A stretch of DNA of 58,147 nucleotides. It comes from an uncultured Erwinia sp. GTDB taxonomy: Bacteria; Pseudomonadota; Gammaproteobacteria; Enterobacterales; Enterobacteriaceae. Below are positions 27,471-36,444 of the stretch, one piece after another. The position numbers and the translations under genes were made by a program. A model generated the notes under the pieces. The model had not been told where the DNA came from. It ran no database searches and was given only the letters and a program-made list of their open reading frames with translations. Numbering within the stretch: position 1 is the first letter of the stretch; every line of letters starts with the position of its first letter. The stretch spans positions 1 to 58,147 of the forward strand of contig CALYQW010000022.1 in assembly GCA_945290265.1 (NCBI GenBank). Reading direction: 5' to 3'.

Positions 27471-28822
27471 TTTTTTCCCTCCTGCGCGCCATTTTTCAGC
27501 GCCGCCAGCAGCGTGCTCTGCCAGTGGTGGTGGTGGGTAATGTATAACCCTTCATCCTCCGAACGTGGCCCGGAAATTAACGGCTTCATCTCCAGCCGCT
27601 GCGCATTCTCATCGGCACCTTGCTGCCAGTGCATCGCCCCGCGACTCATATCGCTCCAGGGTAAAGCGCGCGCCAGGTAGCCCTGCTGGCAGGCGCGGAA
27701 CTCTTCCAGATCGTCCGGGGTGCCCATGCCGCTGACATTAAAGAAGTCTTCATACTGGCGAATGCGCAGGGCGCGATCTTCCGCGCTCTCATTTTTTGGT
27801 GCGAAGCAGAAAATGGTCACTTCCGATTTATCCACCGCAATCGGCCTGACGATGCGCAGCTGGGTGGAAAACTGATCCATCAGGTACAGATTGGGATACA
27901 GCGCAAGGTTACGCGTCTGGTTGACCATCATATCGGCGCGTACCTCACCGAATTTTTGCTGCAGTTCGGCGTAATGCTGCCAGACAGGGCGTACTTCGGC
28001 ATTCAGCAGCCGGGTCCACAGCAGCATATGGCCGTTTTCAAAGCCATACACGCCGCCGGTACTTTTTGACCAGCCGTTGGCATCGACGGTTTTTACCCCG
28101 TCTTCTTCATAATTGCGCCGCGCCATGGTCGAGGCATAATTCCAGTGCACCACGCTGACGTGATAACCATCGGCACCGTTTTCCATCTGCAGCTTCCAGT
28201 TGCCCTGATAGGTATAGGAGGAGCTGCCGCGCAGCACTTCCAGTCCGTCCGGGGCCGCATCGACAATCAGATCGATCACCTTGCGGGTTTCGCCAAGATA
28301 CTCTTCCAGCGGCACCACATCGGCGCGCAGGCTGCCAAACAGAAAGCCGCGATAGTTGGCAAACTGCGCCATCGGACGCAAATCGTGTGAGCCATCCTGT
28401 TTAAAGCAGGGGGGATAGGCACCGGTTTTCTCATCTTTGGCCTTCAGCAATTTGCCGCTGTTACTGAAGGTCCAGCCATGAAACGGGCAGGTAAACGAAC
28501 TTTTATTGCCTTTTTTGCGCGTTGCCAGCATGGCACCGCGATGGGAGCAGCTGTTGATCAGCGCGCGCAGGGTATTATCTTTATCGCGGGTGATCATTAG
28601 CGGCTGACGACCGACGGTCAGGGTATAAAAGTCACCCGGATTTTCAATCTGACTTTCATGGGCCAGATAAACCCAGTTGCCTTCAAAGATATGGGCCATT
28701 TCCAGTTCAAACAGTTCGGGATCGGTAAAAATAGTGCGATGACACTGATAAATCCCTTTTTCTTTATCCACAATTAACGCGCGTTCAATTTTATCCGCCA
28801 GAGTTTGCGTGGTTTGAGTCAT
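27467..28822 (-). CDS. benA: Benzoate 1,2-dioxygenase large subunit BenA
   Basis: 451 residues. The Rieske centre is formed by CSHRG and CPFHGW (Cys92, His94, Cys112, His115). The catalytic domain has the bridging NGADGYHVSVVHWNY block with the mononuclear-iron His residues and the conserved Asp. Converts benzoate to the cis-diol with O2. 68 bases separate it from catA, the largest gap within the unit, so a secondary promoter is possible there. Confidence 0.96.
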   Translation of the reverse strand: MTQTTQTLADKIERALIVDKEKGIYQCHRTIFTDPELFELEMAHIFEGNWVYLAHESQIENPGDFYTLTVGRQPLMITRDKDNTLRALINSCSHRGAMLATRKKGNKSSFTCPFHGWTFSNSGKLLKAKDEKTGAYPPCFKQDGSHDLRPMAQFANYRGFLFGSLRADVVPLEEYLGETRKVIDLIVDAAPDGLEVLRGSSSYTYQGNWKLQMENGADGYHVSVVHWNYASTMARRNYEEDGVKTVDANGWSKSTGGVYGFENGHMLLWTRLLNAEVRPVWQHYAELQQKFGEVRADMMVNQTRNLALYPNLYLMDQFSTQLRIVRPIAVDKSEVTIFCFAPKNESAEDRALRIRQYEDFFNVSGMGTPDDLEEFRACQQGYLARALPWSDMSRGAMHWQQGADENAQRLEMKPLISGPRSEDEGLYITHHHHWQSTLLAALKNGAQEGKK

Positions 28823-28890
28823 AGTGATACCTCACCGGGTTGGGTGCATTTATTACTTACTGATTAAAGTTAATAAGCGCTGGGGAATAA

Positions 28891-29820
28891 TCAGACTTCT
28901 CTGGCACGCAGGCGGTTAATTCGCTGCTGCTCAGCTTTATCGTGCGCCGGATGCAGGCTGAAATTAAACTGAATTTCAGTATGTGCTCCCGGTAACTGAC
29001 GCTGCTGAATTAATTCACTGTCGGTTATTTTCACCGGATCGGCAATTAAGCCATCGCGGGTGGCAAAGGCAAAGTCATCCCACAGGTATTTATCGCCGTT
29101 CAGGTTAATCTGGGTGGTCAGGTGTTTATAACCCGGAGCCGAAATAAAGAAATGAATATGCGCCGGGCGGTTACCGTGCCGTCCCAGCAGATCCAGCAGC
29201 TGCTGGGTCGGGCCATCCGGCGGGCAGCCGTAACCTGAAGGGATAATACTGCGGGTATGGTAAGCGCCTTCGGCATCGGTAATAATCCGGCGGCGCAGAT
29301 TGTAATCGGTCTGCGACGAATCAAAGAAGGAGTAGTTGCCCAGAGTGTTGGCGTGCCAGACATCCACCGTCGCACCTGCCAGCGGATTGCCGTTCACATC
29401 GCGCACCACGCCGTGCAGCCACATTACTTCACCGTTATCTTTGCCGTCATCCATACGGGCAAATCCCTCGCTGAGCGGCGCGTTGGCTACATACAGTGGT
29501 CCTTCAATGGTACGTGGCGTGCCACCGGTTTCTCCGGCCTGCTGCTGCTTAATATCGGCACGAATATCGAGGAAGTGCTCCAGGCCTATCCCGGCGGCCA
29601 GCAGGGCGGTTTCTTTGCTTTCACCGAGGCGGTTAATATAATTAATCGCCTGCCAGAACTCTTCATCACTAATATCAAACTCATCAATGGTGGCACATAA
29701 ATCAGCGACAATCTTACGAACGATTTTTTTATGCCGGCTGTTGCCGCTGGCAGTATCTTCACCACAGGTAATATTCAGAAAGTGCTGCATAATCTGATTG
29801 CTGACAATTTTATTCGACAT
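28891..29820 (-). CDS. catA: Catechol 1,2-dioxygenase CatA
   Basis: 309 residues, intradiol ring-cleaving enzyme giving cis,cis-muconate. The Fe(III) ligands can be assigned: Tyr163 (GNYS), Tyr197 (IPSGYG), His221 and His223 (RPAHIHFF). The N-terminal helical dimerisation and lipid-binding domain covers about 1-105. Length equals that of Acinetobacter and Pseudomonas CatA. 35 bases after catC. Confidence 0.97.
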   Translation of the reverse strand: MSNKIVSNQIMQHFLNITCGEDTASGNSRHKKIVRKIVADLCATIDEFDISDEEFWQAINYINRLGESKETALLAAGIGLEHFLDIRADIKQQQAGETGGTPRTIEGPLYVANAPLSEGFARMDDGKDNGEVMWLHGVVRDVNGNPLAGATVDVWHANTLGNYSFFDSSQTDYNLRRRIITDAEGAYHTRSIIPSGYGCPPDGPTQQLLDLLGRHGNRPAHIHFFISAPGYKHLTTQINLNGDKYLWDDFAFATRDGLIADPVKITDSELIQQRQLPGAHTEIQFNFSLHPAHDKAEQQRINRLRAREV

Positions 29821-29855
29821 GGCTGTAATCCTCTCAGTCAGGAGAAAAGCAGTTT

Positions 29856-30149
29856 TTAAATATCGTTATCGTGAATAGAAGACGGATGGCGACATAAGGC
29901 GGTAATAGTCATATCCATATACGGATATAACGGCAGCCCCATTAAAATGGTATGCAGCTCATCATGGCTTTCAACATCAAAAATACTGACATTGGCGTAC
30001 AGTCCGGCGACGCGCCAGATATGACGCCATTTTTTCTGGCGCTGTAATTCCTGTGAATAGGCTTTTTCGCGAGCTTTAATTTCTTCAAACGTCCGGGTAT
30101 CCAGAGATGCCGGGGGATTAACGGTCATTTCCACTTTAAACAGCATCAT
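29856..30149 (-). CDS. catC: Muconolactone delta-isomerase CatC
   Basis: 97 residues, the usual size of the small CatC protein that isomerises muconolactone to beta-ketoadipate enol-lactone. It begins MMLFKVEMTVNPP, and contains RQKKWRHIWRVAGLYANVSIFDVESHDELH, of which WRVAGLYANVSIFDV is diagnostic. Two adjacent ATG codons follow GGAGG, so the start may be one codon later. Directly between catB and catA. Confidence 0.95.
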   Translation of the reverse strand: MMLFKVEMTVNPPASLDTRTFEEIKAREKAYSQELQRQKKWRHIWRVAGLYANVSIFDVESHDELHTILMGLPLYPYMDMTITALCRHPSSIHDNDI

Positions 30150-30157
30150 CGCCTCCT

Positions 30158-31270
30158 TTATTGACGGGCGTATTGCAACAGTTTGTCTTCATCAACGCTG
30201 ATCCCCAGCCCCGGGCCTTCTGGTAGCAGCACGCAGCCCTGGCTGTAGCTGAGCGGCTGGGTAGCAACGTCATCTTTTAATAACAGCGGGCCAAACATCT
30301 CGCTGCCCCATTCCAGCGACAGGGTGGACCAGGCATGCAGGGATGCCACGGTGCCGATAGTGCCTTCCAGCATCGTGCCGCCGTACAGGCCAATCCCCGC
30401 GGCCTGCGCCACCTGAGCCAGCTTCAGTGCCTGCGCCGGGCCGCCGGCTTTGGCAATTTTCAGGGCAAAAGCACCGCTGAAACCGTAGTGCAGCAGGGAA
30501 AAACCGCGCGCGGCATCGGTAACCGCCTCGTCGGCCAGAATGGTGGCCGGAAAGCGCCGCGCCAGATCGGCCAGCTGATGCAGTTCGGTAAGCGGCAGCG
30601 GCTGCTCAATCAGGGTAATGCCGCCTGCCAGCAGCTGCGGGATAGCGCGCAGGCTCTGCGCCAGCGTCCAGCCCTGATTAACATCGACATGCACATGGAT
30701 CTCCTGTCCCAGCGCCTGTTTGATACGCAGCGCATGTTGCAGATCGATATCAAGGGCGCGCGCGCCGATTTTCAGCTTAAACGCCTGATGGCGGCCGCTG
30801 TCCATCAGTGCTTTTGCCTCAGCAATATCTTTATCGGTATCGCCGCTGGCCAGGGTCCACAGCGCCGGTAAGCGGTCGGTTAACGCGCCGCCCAGCAGGG
30901 CAGACACCGGCAGGCCGGTTAATTTGCCATACGCATCGAGAAAGGCGGTTTCCAGCGCGGATTTGGCAAAACTGTTGCCTTTAACCGGAGACATGTGCTG
31001 CTGCAGCGCCGCCACGCCGCTTAACGGCTGCTGCAACAGCAGCGGGGCGAGGTAATTCTCGACGGTAAATTTCATTGACTCCGGGCTTTCCGCGCCGTAG
31101 CTCAGGCCGCCGATGGTGGTGCCTTCACCCCAGCCAATAATCCCGTCCTGACAGCGAATTCTCACCAGCATCAGCGTCTGGCAGCCCATGGTGACCATCG
31201 ACAGCTTATGTGGCCGGATAGTGGGGATATCCACCAGCCAGCAGCATATTTCTTCAATCAGCAGTTGCAT
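30158..31270 (-). CDS. catB: Muconate cycloisomerase CatB
   Basis: 370 residues, enolase superfamily. Cycloisomerises cis,cis-muconate to muconolactone with Mn2+. The Lys pair is in AFKLKIGA, metal ligands are in HVDVNQGW, IEQPLP and LADEAV, and GGTMLEGTIGT is near the end. The first 17 bases overlap the end of pcaD. Confidence 0.96.
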   Translation of the reverse strand: MQLLIEEICCWLVDIPTIRPHKLSMVTMGCQTLMLVRIRCQDGIIGWGEGTTIGGLSYGAESPESMKFTVENYLAPLLLQQPLSGVAALQQHMSPVKGNSFAKSALETAFLDAYGKLTGLPVSALLGGALTDRLPALWTLASGDTDKDIAEAKALMDSGRHQAFKLKIGARALDIDLQHALRIKQALGQEIHVHVDVNQGWTLAQSLRAIPQLLAGGITLIEQPLPLTELHQLADLARRFPATILADEAVTDAARGFSLLHYGFSGAFALKIAKAGGPAQALKLAQVAQAAGIGLYGGTMLEGTIGTVASLHAWSTLSLEWGSEMFGPLLLKDDVATQPLSYSQGCVLLPEGPGLGISVDEDKLLQYARQ

Positions 31271-32033
31271 CGGAACCCTTCCCGGTTAAAAAGTGCAGTA
31301 CGGTGGTGGTAAATGCCGGGCCACACTCAACGTTGGATAAGTGCGAGGCGGGCAGAGTGACCAGTTGGCTGGCCGGTGCCTGCACCACCACCTGCTGCGC
31401 ATCGGCAATAGTTGTGACAGGGTCACGTTCCCCGGCGATCATCAGCTGTGGTCGTGACATCTGGACGATTTCCGCACGCAGATCGGCGCTGGCCAGCGCC
31501 TCGCAGCAGGCGGCGTAGCCATTCGGGCTGAGTTGTGCGATTTGTTGCTGATAAGCGGCAACAATCCCCGGACGGTGCTGAATAAAGTCGGCGCTGAACC
31601 AGCGCTCTGCCGATGTGGCGGCAACCTCTGCCATGCCGTGCTGACGCACGCCAGCGGCTCGCTCCAGCCAGGCCGGTGACTGACCAATTTTGGCGGCGGA
31701 GCTGGCAATCACCAGACGATCGAACCGCTGCGGGGCAAAGCGGTTCAGCCACAACCCGGTCAGTCCGCCCAGCGAAATCCCGCAGAAGTGCGCGCGGTCA
31801 ATATGCAGATGGTCAAGCAGGGCGATCACATCCTGGCCGAGACTCGCCAGGGTCAGCGCTTCGGCGGGCAGCGGGCTGCTGCCATGTCCACGGGTGTGAT
31901 AGCGCAGCACGCGAAAATATTTACTGAACTCGGTAAACTGGTTATCCCACAGCGACCACAGGGTGCCGAGGGAATTGGACAGTACCAGCACCGGGGCGCT
32001 ATCCGGTCCGTCGAGACGATATTCGAGATCCAT
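31254..32033 (-). CDS. pcaD: 3-oxoadipate enol-lactonase PcaD
   Basis: 259 residues, alpha/beta hydrolase. The nucleophile elbow is FCGISLGGLTG (Gly-x-Ser-x-Gly), with a late Asp (GERDPVT) and His (ASHLSNVE) completing the triad. Hydrolyses beta-ketoadipate enol-lactone to beta-ketoadipate. The start is ATG 32033 with GGAGG five bases before it; the frame extends to 32099 but that part overlaps pcaF. Confidence 0.94.
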   Translation of the reverse strand: MDLEYRLDGPDSAPVLVLSNSLGTLWSLWDNQFTEFSKYFRVLRYHTRGHGSSPLPAEALTLASLGQDVIALLDHLHIDRAHFCGISLGGLTGLWLNRFAPQRFDRLVIASSAAKIGQSPAWLERAAGVRQHGMAEVAATSAERWFSADFIQHRPGIVAAYQQQIAQLSPNGYAACCEALASADLRAEIVQMSRPQLMIAGERDPVTTIADAQQVVVQAPASQLVTLPASHLSNVECGPAFTTTVLHFLTGKGSDATAD

Positions 32034-32041
32034 GCTGCCTC

Positions 32042-33247
32042 CTATATCCGTTCCAGAATCAGGGCGATCCCCTGACCGACACCAATACACATGGTGCATA
32101 AGGCGTAGCGCCCCTGCTGACGCTGCAGCTGATGCACGGCATTCAGCACCAGCCGCCCGCCGGATGCGCCCAGCGGATGCCCGAGGGCAATTGCGCCACC
32201 GTTGGGATTCAGCCAGGGGGCATCCTCCGGGATCTCCAGCGCGCGCGCGCAGCTGATTACCTGCGCGGCGAAGGCTTCATTCAGCTCAATCACATCCATC
32301 TGATCGAGGCGCAGACCGGCCAGCGCCAGCGCTTTTTGCACTGCCGCCACCGGACCAAAGCCCATCACGGTTGGTTCGATCCCACAGCAGGCGCTGGCAA
32401 CCACCCGCGCCGCCGGAACCAGATCGTGGCGCTGCAGCGCCGTCTCGCTGGCCATCAGCAGGGCGCAGGCACCGTCATTCAGGCCGGAGGCGTTACCGGC
32501 GGTAATGGTGCCACCGGCGCAGACCACCGCTTTTAAGCTCTGCAGTTTTTCCAGGGTGGTGGCGCGCGGGTGTTCATCACGATCGAGGTTAACCGCATGG
32601 CTGTGGCGGGTGGCTTCCTGCTGCACCGGCAGCATATGACTGGCATAAAAACCAGACGCCTGAGCGGCAGCGGTGCGCTGCTGGCTGCGCAGCGCGTAAG
32701 CATCCTGATCGGCGCGGCTGATGCCGTCACGGCGCGCCAGATTCTCTGCGGTCTGCGGCATCGATTCGGTGCCATACAGCGCGGTCAGGCGCGGATTCAC
32801 AAAGCGCCAGCCCATGGTGGTATCTTCCAGCTGCATACTGCGACTGAACGCCTGTTCGGCTTTACCCATCACAAACGGGGCGCGCGACATACTCTCGACG
32901 CCACCGGCAATCATCAGGCTGGCTTCACCAGACTTTATTGCCCGTGCGGCGGTTGCCACCGCATCAAGGCTGGATCCGCACAGCCGGTTAAGCGTGACGC
33001 CCGGCACCGCTACCGGTAAGCCCGCCAGCAGGGCGCTCATGCGCGCCACGTTACGGTTATCTTCTCCAGCCTGATTGGCGCAGCCCAGCAGCACATCATC
33101 AATCAGACTGAAGTCCAGCTGCGGATAAAAGCGGCGGATAGCGGTGATGGGCAGGGCGGCCAGCTCATCGCAGCGTACCGCCGCCAGGCCGCCGTTCAGC
33201 CGGCCAAACGGGGTACGCACGCCATAACAGATAAAGGCTTCAGACAT
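32042..33247 (-). CDS. pcaF: Beta-ketoadipyl-CoA thiolase PcaF
   Basis: 401 residues. The acyl-Cys is in LNRLCGSSLDAV, the catalytic His in GGAIALGHPLGASGGR, and the second Cys in CTMCIGVGQGIA. Cleaves beta-ketoadipyl-CoA to succinyl-CoA and acetyl-CoA. The N-terminus MSEAFICYGVRTPFGRLNGG matches PcaF. The start at 33247 overlaps the pcaJ stop by eight bases. Confidence 0.96.
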   Translation of the reverse strand: MSEAFICYGVRTPFGRLNGGLAAVRCDELAALPITAIRRFYPQLDFSLIDDVLLGCANQAGEDNRNVARMSALLAGLPVAVPGVTLNRLCGSSLDAVATAARAIKSGEASLMIAGGVESMSRAPFVMGKAEQAFSRSMQLEDTTMGWRFVNPRLTALYGTESMPQTAENLARRDGISRADQDAYALRSQQRTAAAQASGFYASHMLPVQQEATRHSHAVNLDRDEHPRATTLEKLQSLKAVVCAGGTITAGNASGLNDGACALLMASETALQRHDLVPAARVVASACCGIEPTVMGFGPVAAVQKALALAGLRLDQMDVIELNEAFAAQVISCARALEIPEDAPWLNPNGGAIALGHPLGASGGRLVLNAVHQLQRQQGRYALCTMCIGVGQGIALILERI

Positions 33248-33905
33248 GGGGCACCCCGCTTTGCTGCAGGGCAAAGGTCAGCGGAACCGGCGTCACTTCA
33301 CGCAGCCAGTCGGCGCTGGTTTCGCCCAGCAGTTCGGTGACCACCAGTCCATCCGGGGTGACGTCCATTACCGCCAGATCGCTGTAGATACGGTTAATGC
33401 AGCCCAGTCCGGTTAGCGGAAAGGTGCAGTGTTCAACGATCTTGCTTTGTTCGTTACGGGTCAGGTGGTCGGTCATGACAAACACCTTTTTCGCCCCGAT
33501 AGCCAGATCCATCGCGCCACCTACCGCCGGAATGGAATCGTGATTACCGGTGCTCCAGTTAGCCAGGTCGCCACGCGCTGACACCTGATAGGCACCCAGC
33601 ACGCAAATATCCAGATGGCCGCCGCGCATCATGGCGAAGGAATCGCCGTGATGAAAACAGGCGCCGCCGGGTAACAGCGTCACCGGCTGCTTACCGGCAT
33701 TAATTAACTCCGGGTCGACAGCGTCCTCTGTGGGTGACGGGCCCATGCCCAGCAGACCGTTTTCACTGTGCAGAAAAATATCCTTGCCCTGCGGCAGATA
33801 GTTGGCAATCAGGGTTGGCAGGCCAATGCCGAGGTTAACGTAAGCGCCTTCGGGAATATCACGGGCAATACGCGCGGCCAGCTGATGGTGAGAAATGGGT
33901 TTCAT
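33240..33905 (-). CDS. pcaJ: 3-oxoadipate CoA-transferase subunit B PcaJ
   Basis: 221 residues. The catalytic Glu is in HSENGLLGMG; GGAMDLAIGAKKVFVMTDH is the usual B-subunit block. With PcaI it moves CoA from succinyl-CoA to beta-ketoadipate. Two ATGs (33911 and 33905) stand close together; the second (MKPISHH) has the better-spaced GAGG. Ten bases after pcaI. Confidence 0.95.
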   Translation of the reverse strand: MKPISHHQLAARIARDIPEGAYVNLGIGLPTLIANYLPQGKDIFLHSENGLLGMGPSPTEDAVDPELINAGKQPVTLLPGGACFHHGDSFAMMRGGHLDICVLGAYQVSARGDLANWSTGNHDSIPAVGGAMDLAIGAKKVFVMTDHLTRNEQSKIVEHCTFPLTGLGCINRIYSDLAVMDVTPDGLVVTELLGETSADWLREVTPVPLTFALQQSGVPHV

Positions 33906-33915
33906 GATCATTGCC

Positions 33916-34605
33916 TCAGGCTGAAAGCAGGGTGCGGGCGTCCGGGGTATGCACCAGACGATTAACAAAGATCCCCGGGGTGACAATCGCTTCCGGATCC
34001 AGTTCGCCCAGCGCCGCCTGCTCACTGCACTGGGCAATGGTACAGGCAGCGGCGGCGGCCATAATCGGACCAAAATTGCGGCCGGCCTTATTGAATACCA
34101 GGTTGCCCCAGCGATCCCCGCGCTGCGCTTTGATCAGGGCATAATCCGCTCGCAGCGGGTATTCCAGCACATATTGCCTGCCGTCAATGGTGCGGGTTTC
34201 TTTGCCTTCGGTCAGCGCGGTGCCATAGCCCGTGGGGGTATAAACCGCGCCCAGCCCGGCACCGGCGGCCTGAATGCGCGCCACCAGGTTGCCCTGCGGC
34301 ACCAGCTCCAGAGCAATTTGCTTTGCCCGGTAAAGTTCATCAAATACCCAGGAATCACTCTGGCGCGGAAAAGAACAGATCATCTTATCGACACAGCCGG
34401 CTTTCAGCAGCGCGGCTAATCCAATATCGCCGTTACCGGCGTTGTTACTGATCAGGGTCAGATGTTTCGGTGCAGCGTCAATCAGCGCATCAATCAGCTC
34501 TACAGGCTGACCGGCCGGGCCAAAGCCGCCGATCATAATCACTGAACCATCAGCGATATCGGCGACGGCGGCCGCTGCGGAAGCAAAGAATTTGTTAATC
34601 ATCAT
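33916..34605 (-). CDS. pcaI: 3-oxoadipate CoA-transferase subunit A PcaI
   Basis: 229 residues. The CoA-binding glycine motif is GGFGPAGQP near 27-35, followed by ISNNAGNGDIGLAAL and GYGTALTEGKE. First gene of the 11-gene unit, 190 bases from the divergent IclR-type regulator; the promoter and operator for the whole unit should be in that gap. Confidence 0.95.
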   Translation of the reverse strand: MMINKFFASAAAAVADIADGSVIMIGGFGPAGQPVELIDALIDAAPKHLTLISNNAGNGDIGLAALLKAGCVDKMICSFPRQSDSWVFDELYRAKQIALELVPQGNLVARIQAAGAGLGAVYTPTGYGTALTEGKETRTIDGRQYVLEYPLRADYALIKAQRGDRWGNLVFNKAGRNFGPIMAAAAACTIAQCSEQAALGELDPEAIVTPGIFVNRLVHTPDARTLLSA

Positions 34606-34660
34606 TAAACCTTATTTAAGAATGATGATTCACCTTATGCCGCCGGCAGCGGAGCGACAA

Positions 34661-34691
34661 GTGCGAACAACAAACACTTGTGCGATTATCG
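34661..34691 (-). promoter_or_regulatory. PcaR/PcaU-type operator between pcaI and its regulator
   Basis: The minus strand at 34691-34680 reads CGATAATCGCAC. As I recall, the PcaR site in Pseudomonas putida is GTTCGATAATCGCAC, so the last 12 of 15 bases are identical. A second partial site, GTTCGCAC, lies at 34668-34661. The hexamer GTGCGA is repeated at 34661 and 34680, 19 bases apart (about two helical turns). Confidence 0.7.
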
Positions 34692-34795
34692 TAATAACCG
34701 CGCAACCTGTGTTATATTTGTGATGAATGTTAAAAATTTGCAAAGCAAAACCCTAAATGACACCTTTTGTTATCGACAAACTTCAAGGATAAATC

Positions 34796-35623
34796 ATGGA
34801 TAATCCGCCTCTCTCATCTGCACAGGATGCCATCCAGGAAATACTTCATCTGTCCGATCACCAGTTTAAAGGCGACCCTAACTTTATGACCTCGCTGGCG
34901 CGCGGGCTGATGGTCCTGCAGGCTTTCAGTCCTAATCAGCGGGCATTATCTACGGCAGAAATCAGTAAAATTACCGGCCTGCACCGGGCGGCTGTACGCC
35001 GCTGCCTGTATACCCTGAGTGCGCTGGGATTTATTGACAGTGCCGATAACCGACATTTTCATTTACTGCCACGGGTACTGACCCTGGGGCAGGCCTATTT
35101 GCAGGGCTCGGATCTGGCGCGCCATGCTCAGAATGCGCTGAACTATCTGAGCAAAGAGTTGGATGAATCCTGTTCGGTGGCCACCTGGGATAACGGGATG
35201 ATCCTGTATATCGCCCGCGCTTCGGTGAAGCGGATTATGAAAATTGATCTCGGCCGCGGCAGCCGCCTGCCGGCCTACGCCACCTCGATGGGGCAGGTAT
35301 TACTCAGCGAACTGGCGCCCGTCCAGCTGGATCAGTATCTTGCCGGCACGCCGCTGCTGGCGCTAACCGAACATACCCTGACCGATGCTGATGCGCTGCG
35401 CGCGCGCTTAACTCAGGTAAAAGCGCAGGGCTATGCGATAAACGATCAGCAGCTGGAGCTGGGGCTGATCTCGGTGGCGGTGCCGATGTACTCGGCGCGC
35501 GGCAAGGTCGTAGCAGCAATGAATGTCGGGATGAATGCCGCCACCGCCAGTCACAGCGATATTTTTAACCGGGTACTGCCACGCCTGCAGCGCGCGGCTA
35601 TGGAGCTGGCGTTATTGTTGTGA
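34796..35623 (+). CDS. pcaR: IclR-family beta-ketoadipate pathway regulator (PcaR/PcaU type)
   Basis: 275 residues. The N-terminal winged helix reads FMTSLARGLMVLQAFSP then LSTAEISKITGLHRAAVRRCLYTL, the pattern of PcaR, PcaU and PobR, and the IclR effector domain (SCSVATWDNGMILYIARA... SVAVPMY) follows. PcaR and PcaU respond to beta-ketoadipate or protocatechuate. It is divergent from the pca-cat-ben unit and is the only regulator beside it: no benM, benR or catR is present. The effector and the sign of regulation are inferred. Confidence 0.88.
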   Translation: MDNPPLSSAQDAIQEILHLSDHQFKGDPNFMTSLARGLMVLQAFSPNQRALSTAEISKITGLHRAAVRRCLYTLSALGFIDSADNRHFHLLPRVLTLGQAYLQGSDLARHAQNALNYLSKELDESCSVATWDNGMILYIARASVKRIMKIDLGRGSRLPAYATSMGQVLLSELAPVQLDQYLAGTPLLALTEHTLTDADALRARLTQVKAQGYAINDQQLELGLISVAVPMYSARGKVVAAMNVGMNAATASHSDIFNRVLPRLQRAAMELALLL

Positions 35624-36099
35624 GGGGGATGGCAATGACAGGGATATGCATGCAAATGATGCATATCCTGCATCTTAACATTTATTTTTTTATAGTATTC
35701 TATTCTTTGATTGTAGTGATTTATCAAACATGAATTATAACTAACATTGAAACTATAATTTCTTTCTTCGTAGACTGATGCTTCAGCCAGGCATTCACTT
35801 TCTGTATATCTGTCCCAGCTTTTTTTTGCTTCCAGCGCCAGTTTTGATATTGCTTTTTTGTTATATGGTCTTTCCTCTTTTGTGTTTATTGATTTTAGGT
35901 AAAGAGTATACTCCTTTATGTATTCATTTTTCCTGGCCTGAGCTAAATCAATCATGCATTCGATAACCTGGTCAGTGTGAGGTATATTCATGCATGGCAG
36001 GCTTTTTTTGTCAGTACTACTGCTTTCATTTGCGTATAAAGAGAATGGTATTACAATGCGATGAGGCTCCTGGCCAATGTATTTTTCGTGAGTAGTCAC
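35551..36099 (-). CDS. DUF1311/LprI-like protein with an aberrant C-terminus
   Basis: The open frame has 182 codons. Residues about 45-140 resemble the LprI/DUF1311 fold (lysozyme-inhibitor-like): AKKSWDRYTESECLAEASVYEE, then YNSCLINHYNQRIEYYK with two conserved cysteines. Family members usually end near that point, but here the frame reads on through the pcaR stem-loop into the 3' end of pcaR. No clean signal peptide precedes it (only IVIPFSLYA). The DNA is much more AT-rich than its neighbours. It may be an intact acquired gene with a lost stop, or a decaying one. Confidence 0.5.
   Translation of the reverse strand: MTTHEKYIGQEPHRIVIPFSLYANESSSTDKKSLPCMNIPHTDQVIECMIDLAQARKNEYIKEYTLYLKSINTKEERPYNKKAISKLALEAKKSWDRYTESECLAEASVYEERNYSFNVSYNSCLINHYNQRIEYYKKINVKMQDMHHLHAYPCHCHPPHNNNASSIAARCRRGSTRLKISL
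35642..35668 (+). terminator. Stem-loop after pcaR
   Basis: GGATATGCAT (35642-35651) pairs with ATGCATATCC (35659-35668) around a seven-base loop, 18 bases after the stop. A T-rich tract comes some 20 bases further on. Confidence 0.55.
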
Positions 36100-36444
36100 G
36101 GTTGCTTGTTATATTGTTTCCCCCAGCCCTGAAAAATCCGTTAAGCCCCCCTCGCTGCGGGGGGCATCTCTTTTCCCCCCTGACTTGCCTGCGCTATCTC
36201 ACTGCTTTTAATGTGTGTTAATAACTTGTTTTATCTGACCTAATCAACCTGTTTAACAAAAAATGCTGGAAAAACAGACCCTCACTCTTTAGAATAACTA
36301 AGGCATCAAAACCCTGTTTAAATATCCAGTTAGGGAAAAATATTCCACTTCTACACGGAGGTATCAGCGAATTTTCGCCGGTGGTGGACCCAGGGCACAA
36401 CCAGAATCGCTGTAGATTACTGATATAGAAGCGAGTTTATTACA
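36100..36444. other. 345-base gap upstream of the fimbrial operon
   Basis: Contains the GC hairpin at 36145-36165 and otherwise AT-rich DNA that should carry the fimbrial promoter. I looked for paired inverted repeats that would mark a phase switch and saw none. Confidence 0.5.
36145..36165. terminator. GC-rich hairpin, possible bidirectional terminator
   Basis: GCCCCCC pairs with GGGGGGC around a seven-base loop. On the plus strand a T-rich stretch (TCTCTTTT) follows within three bases. Confidence 0.55.

Noticed and set aside
36217-36444. Possible invertible promoter switch for the fimbrial operon
   Set aside because: No paired inverted repeats and no recombinase gene nearby.
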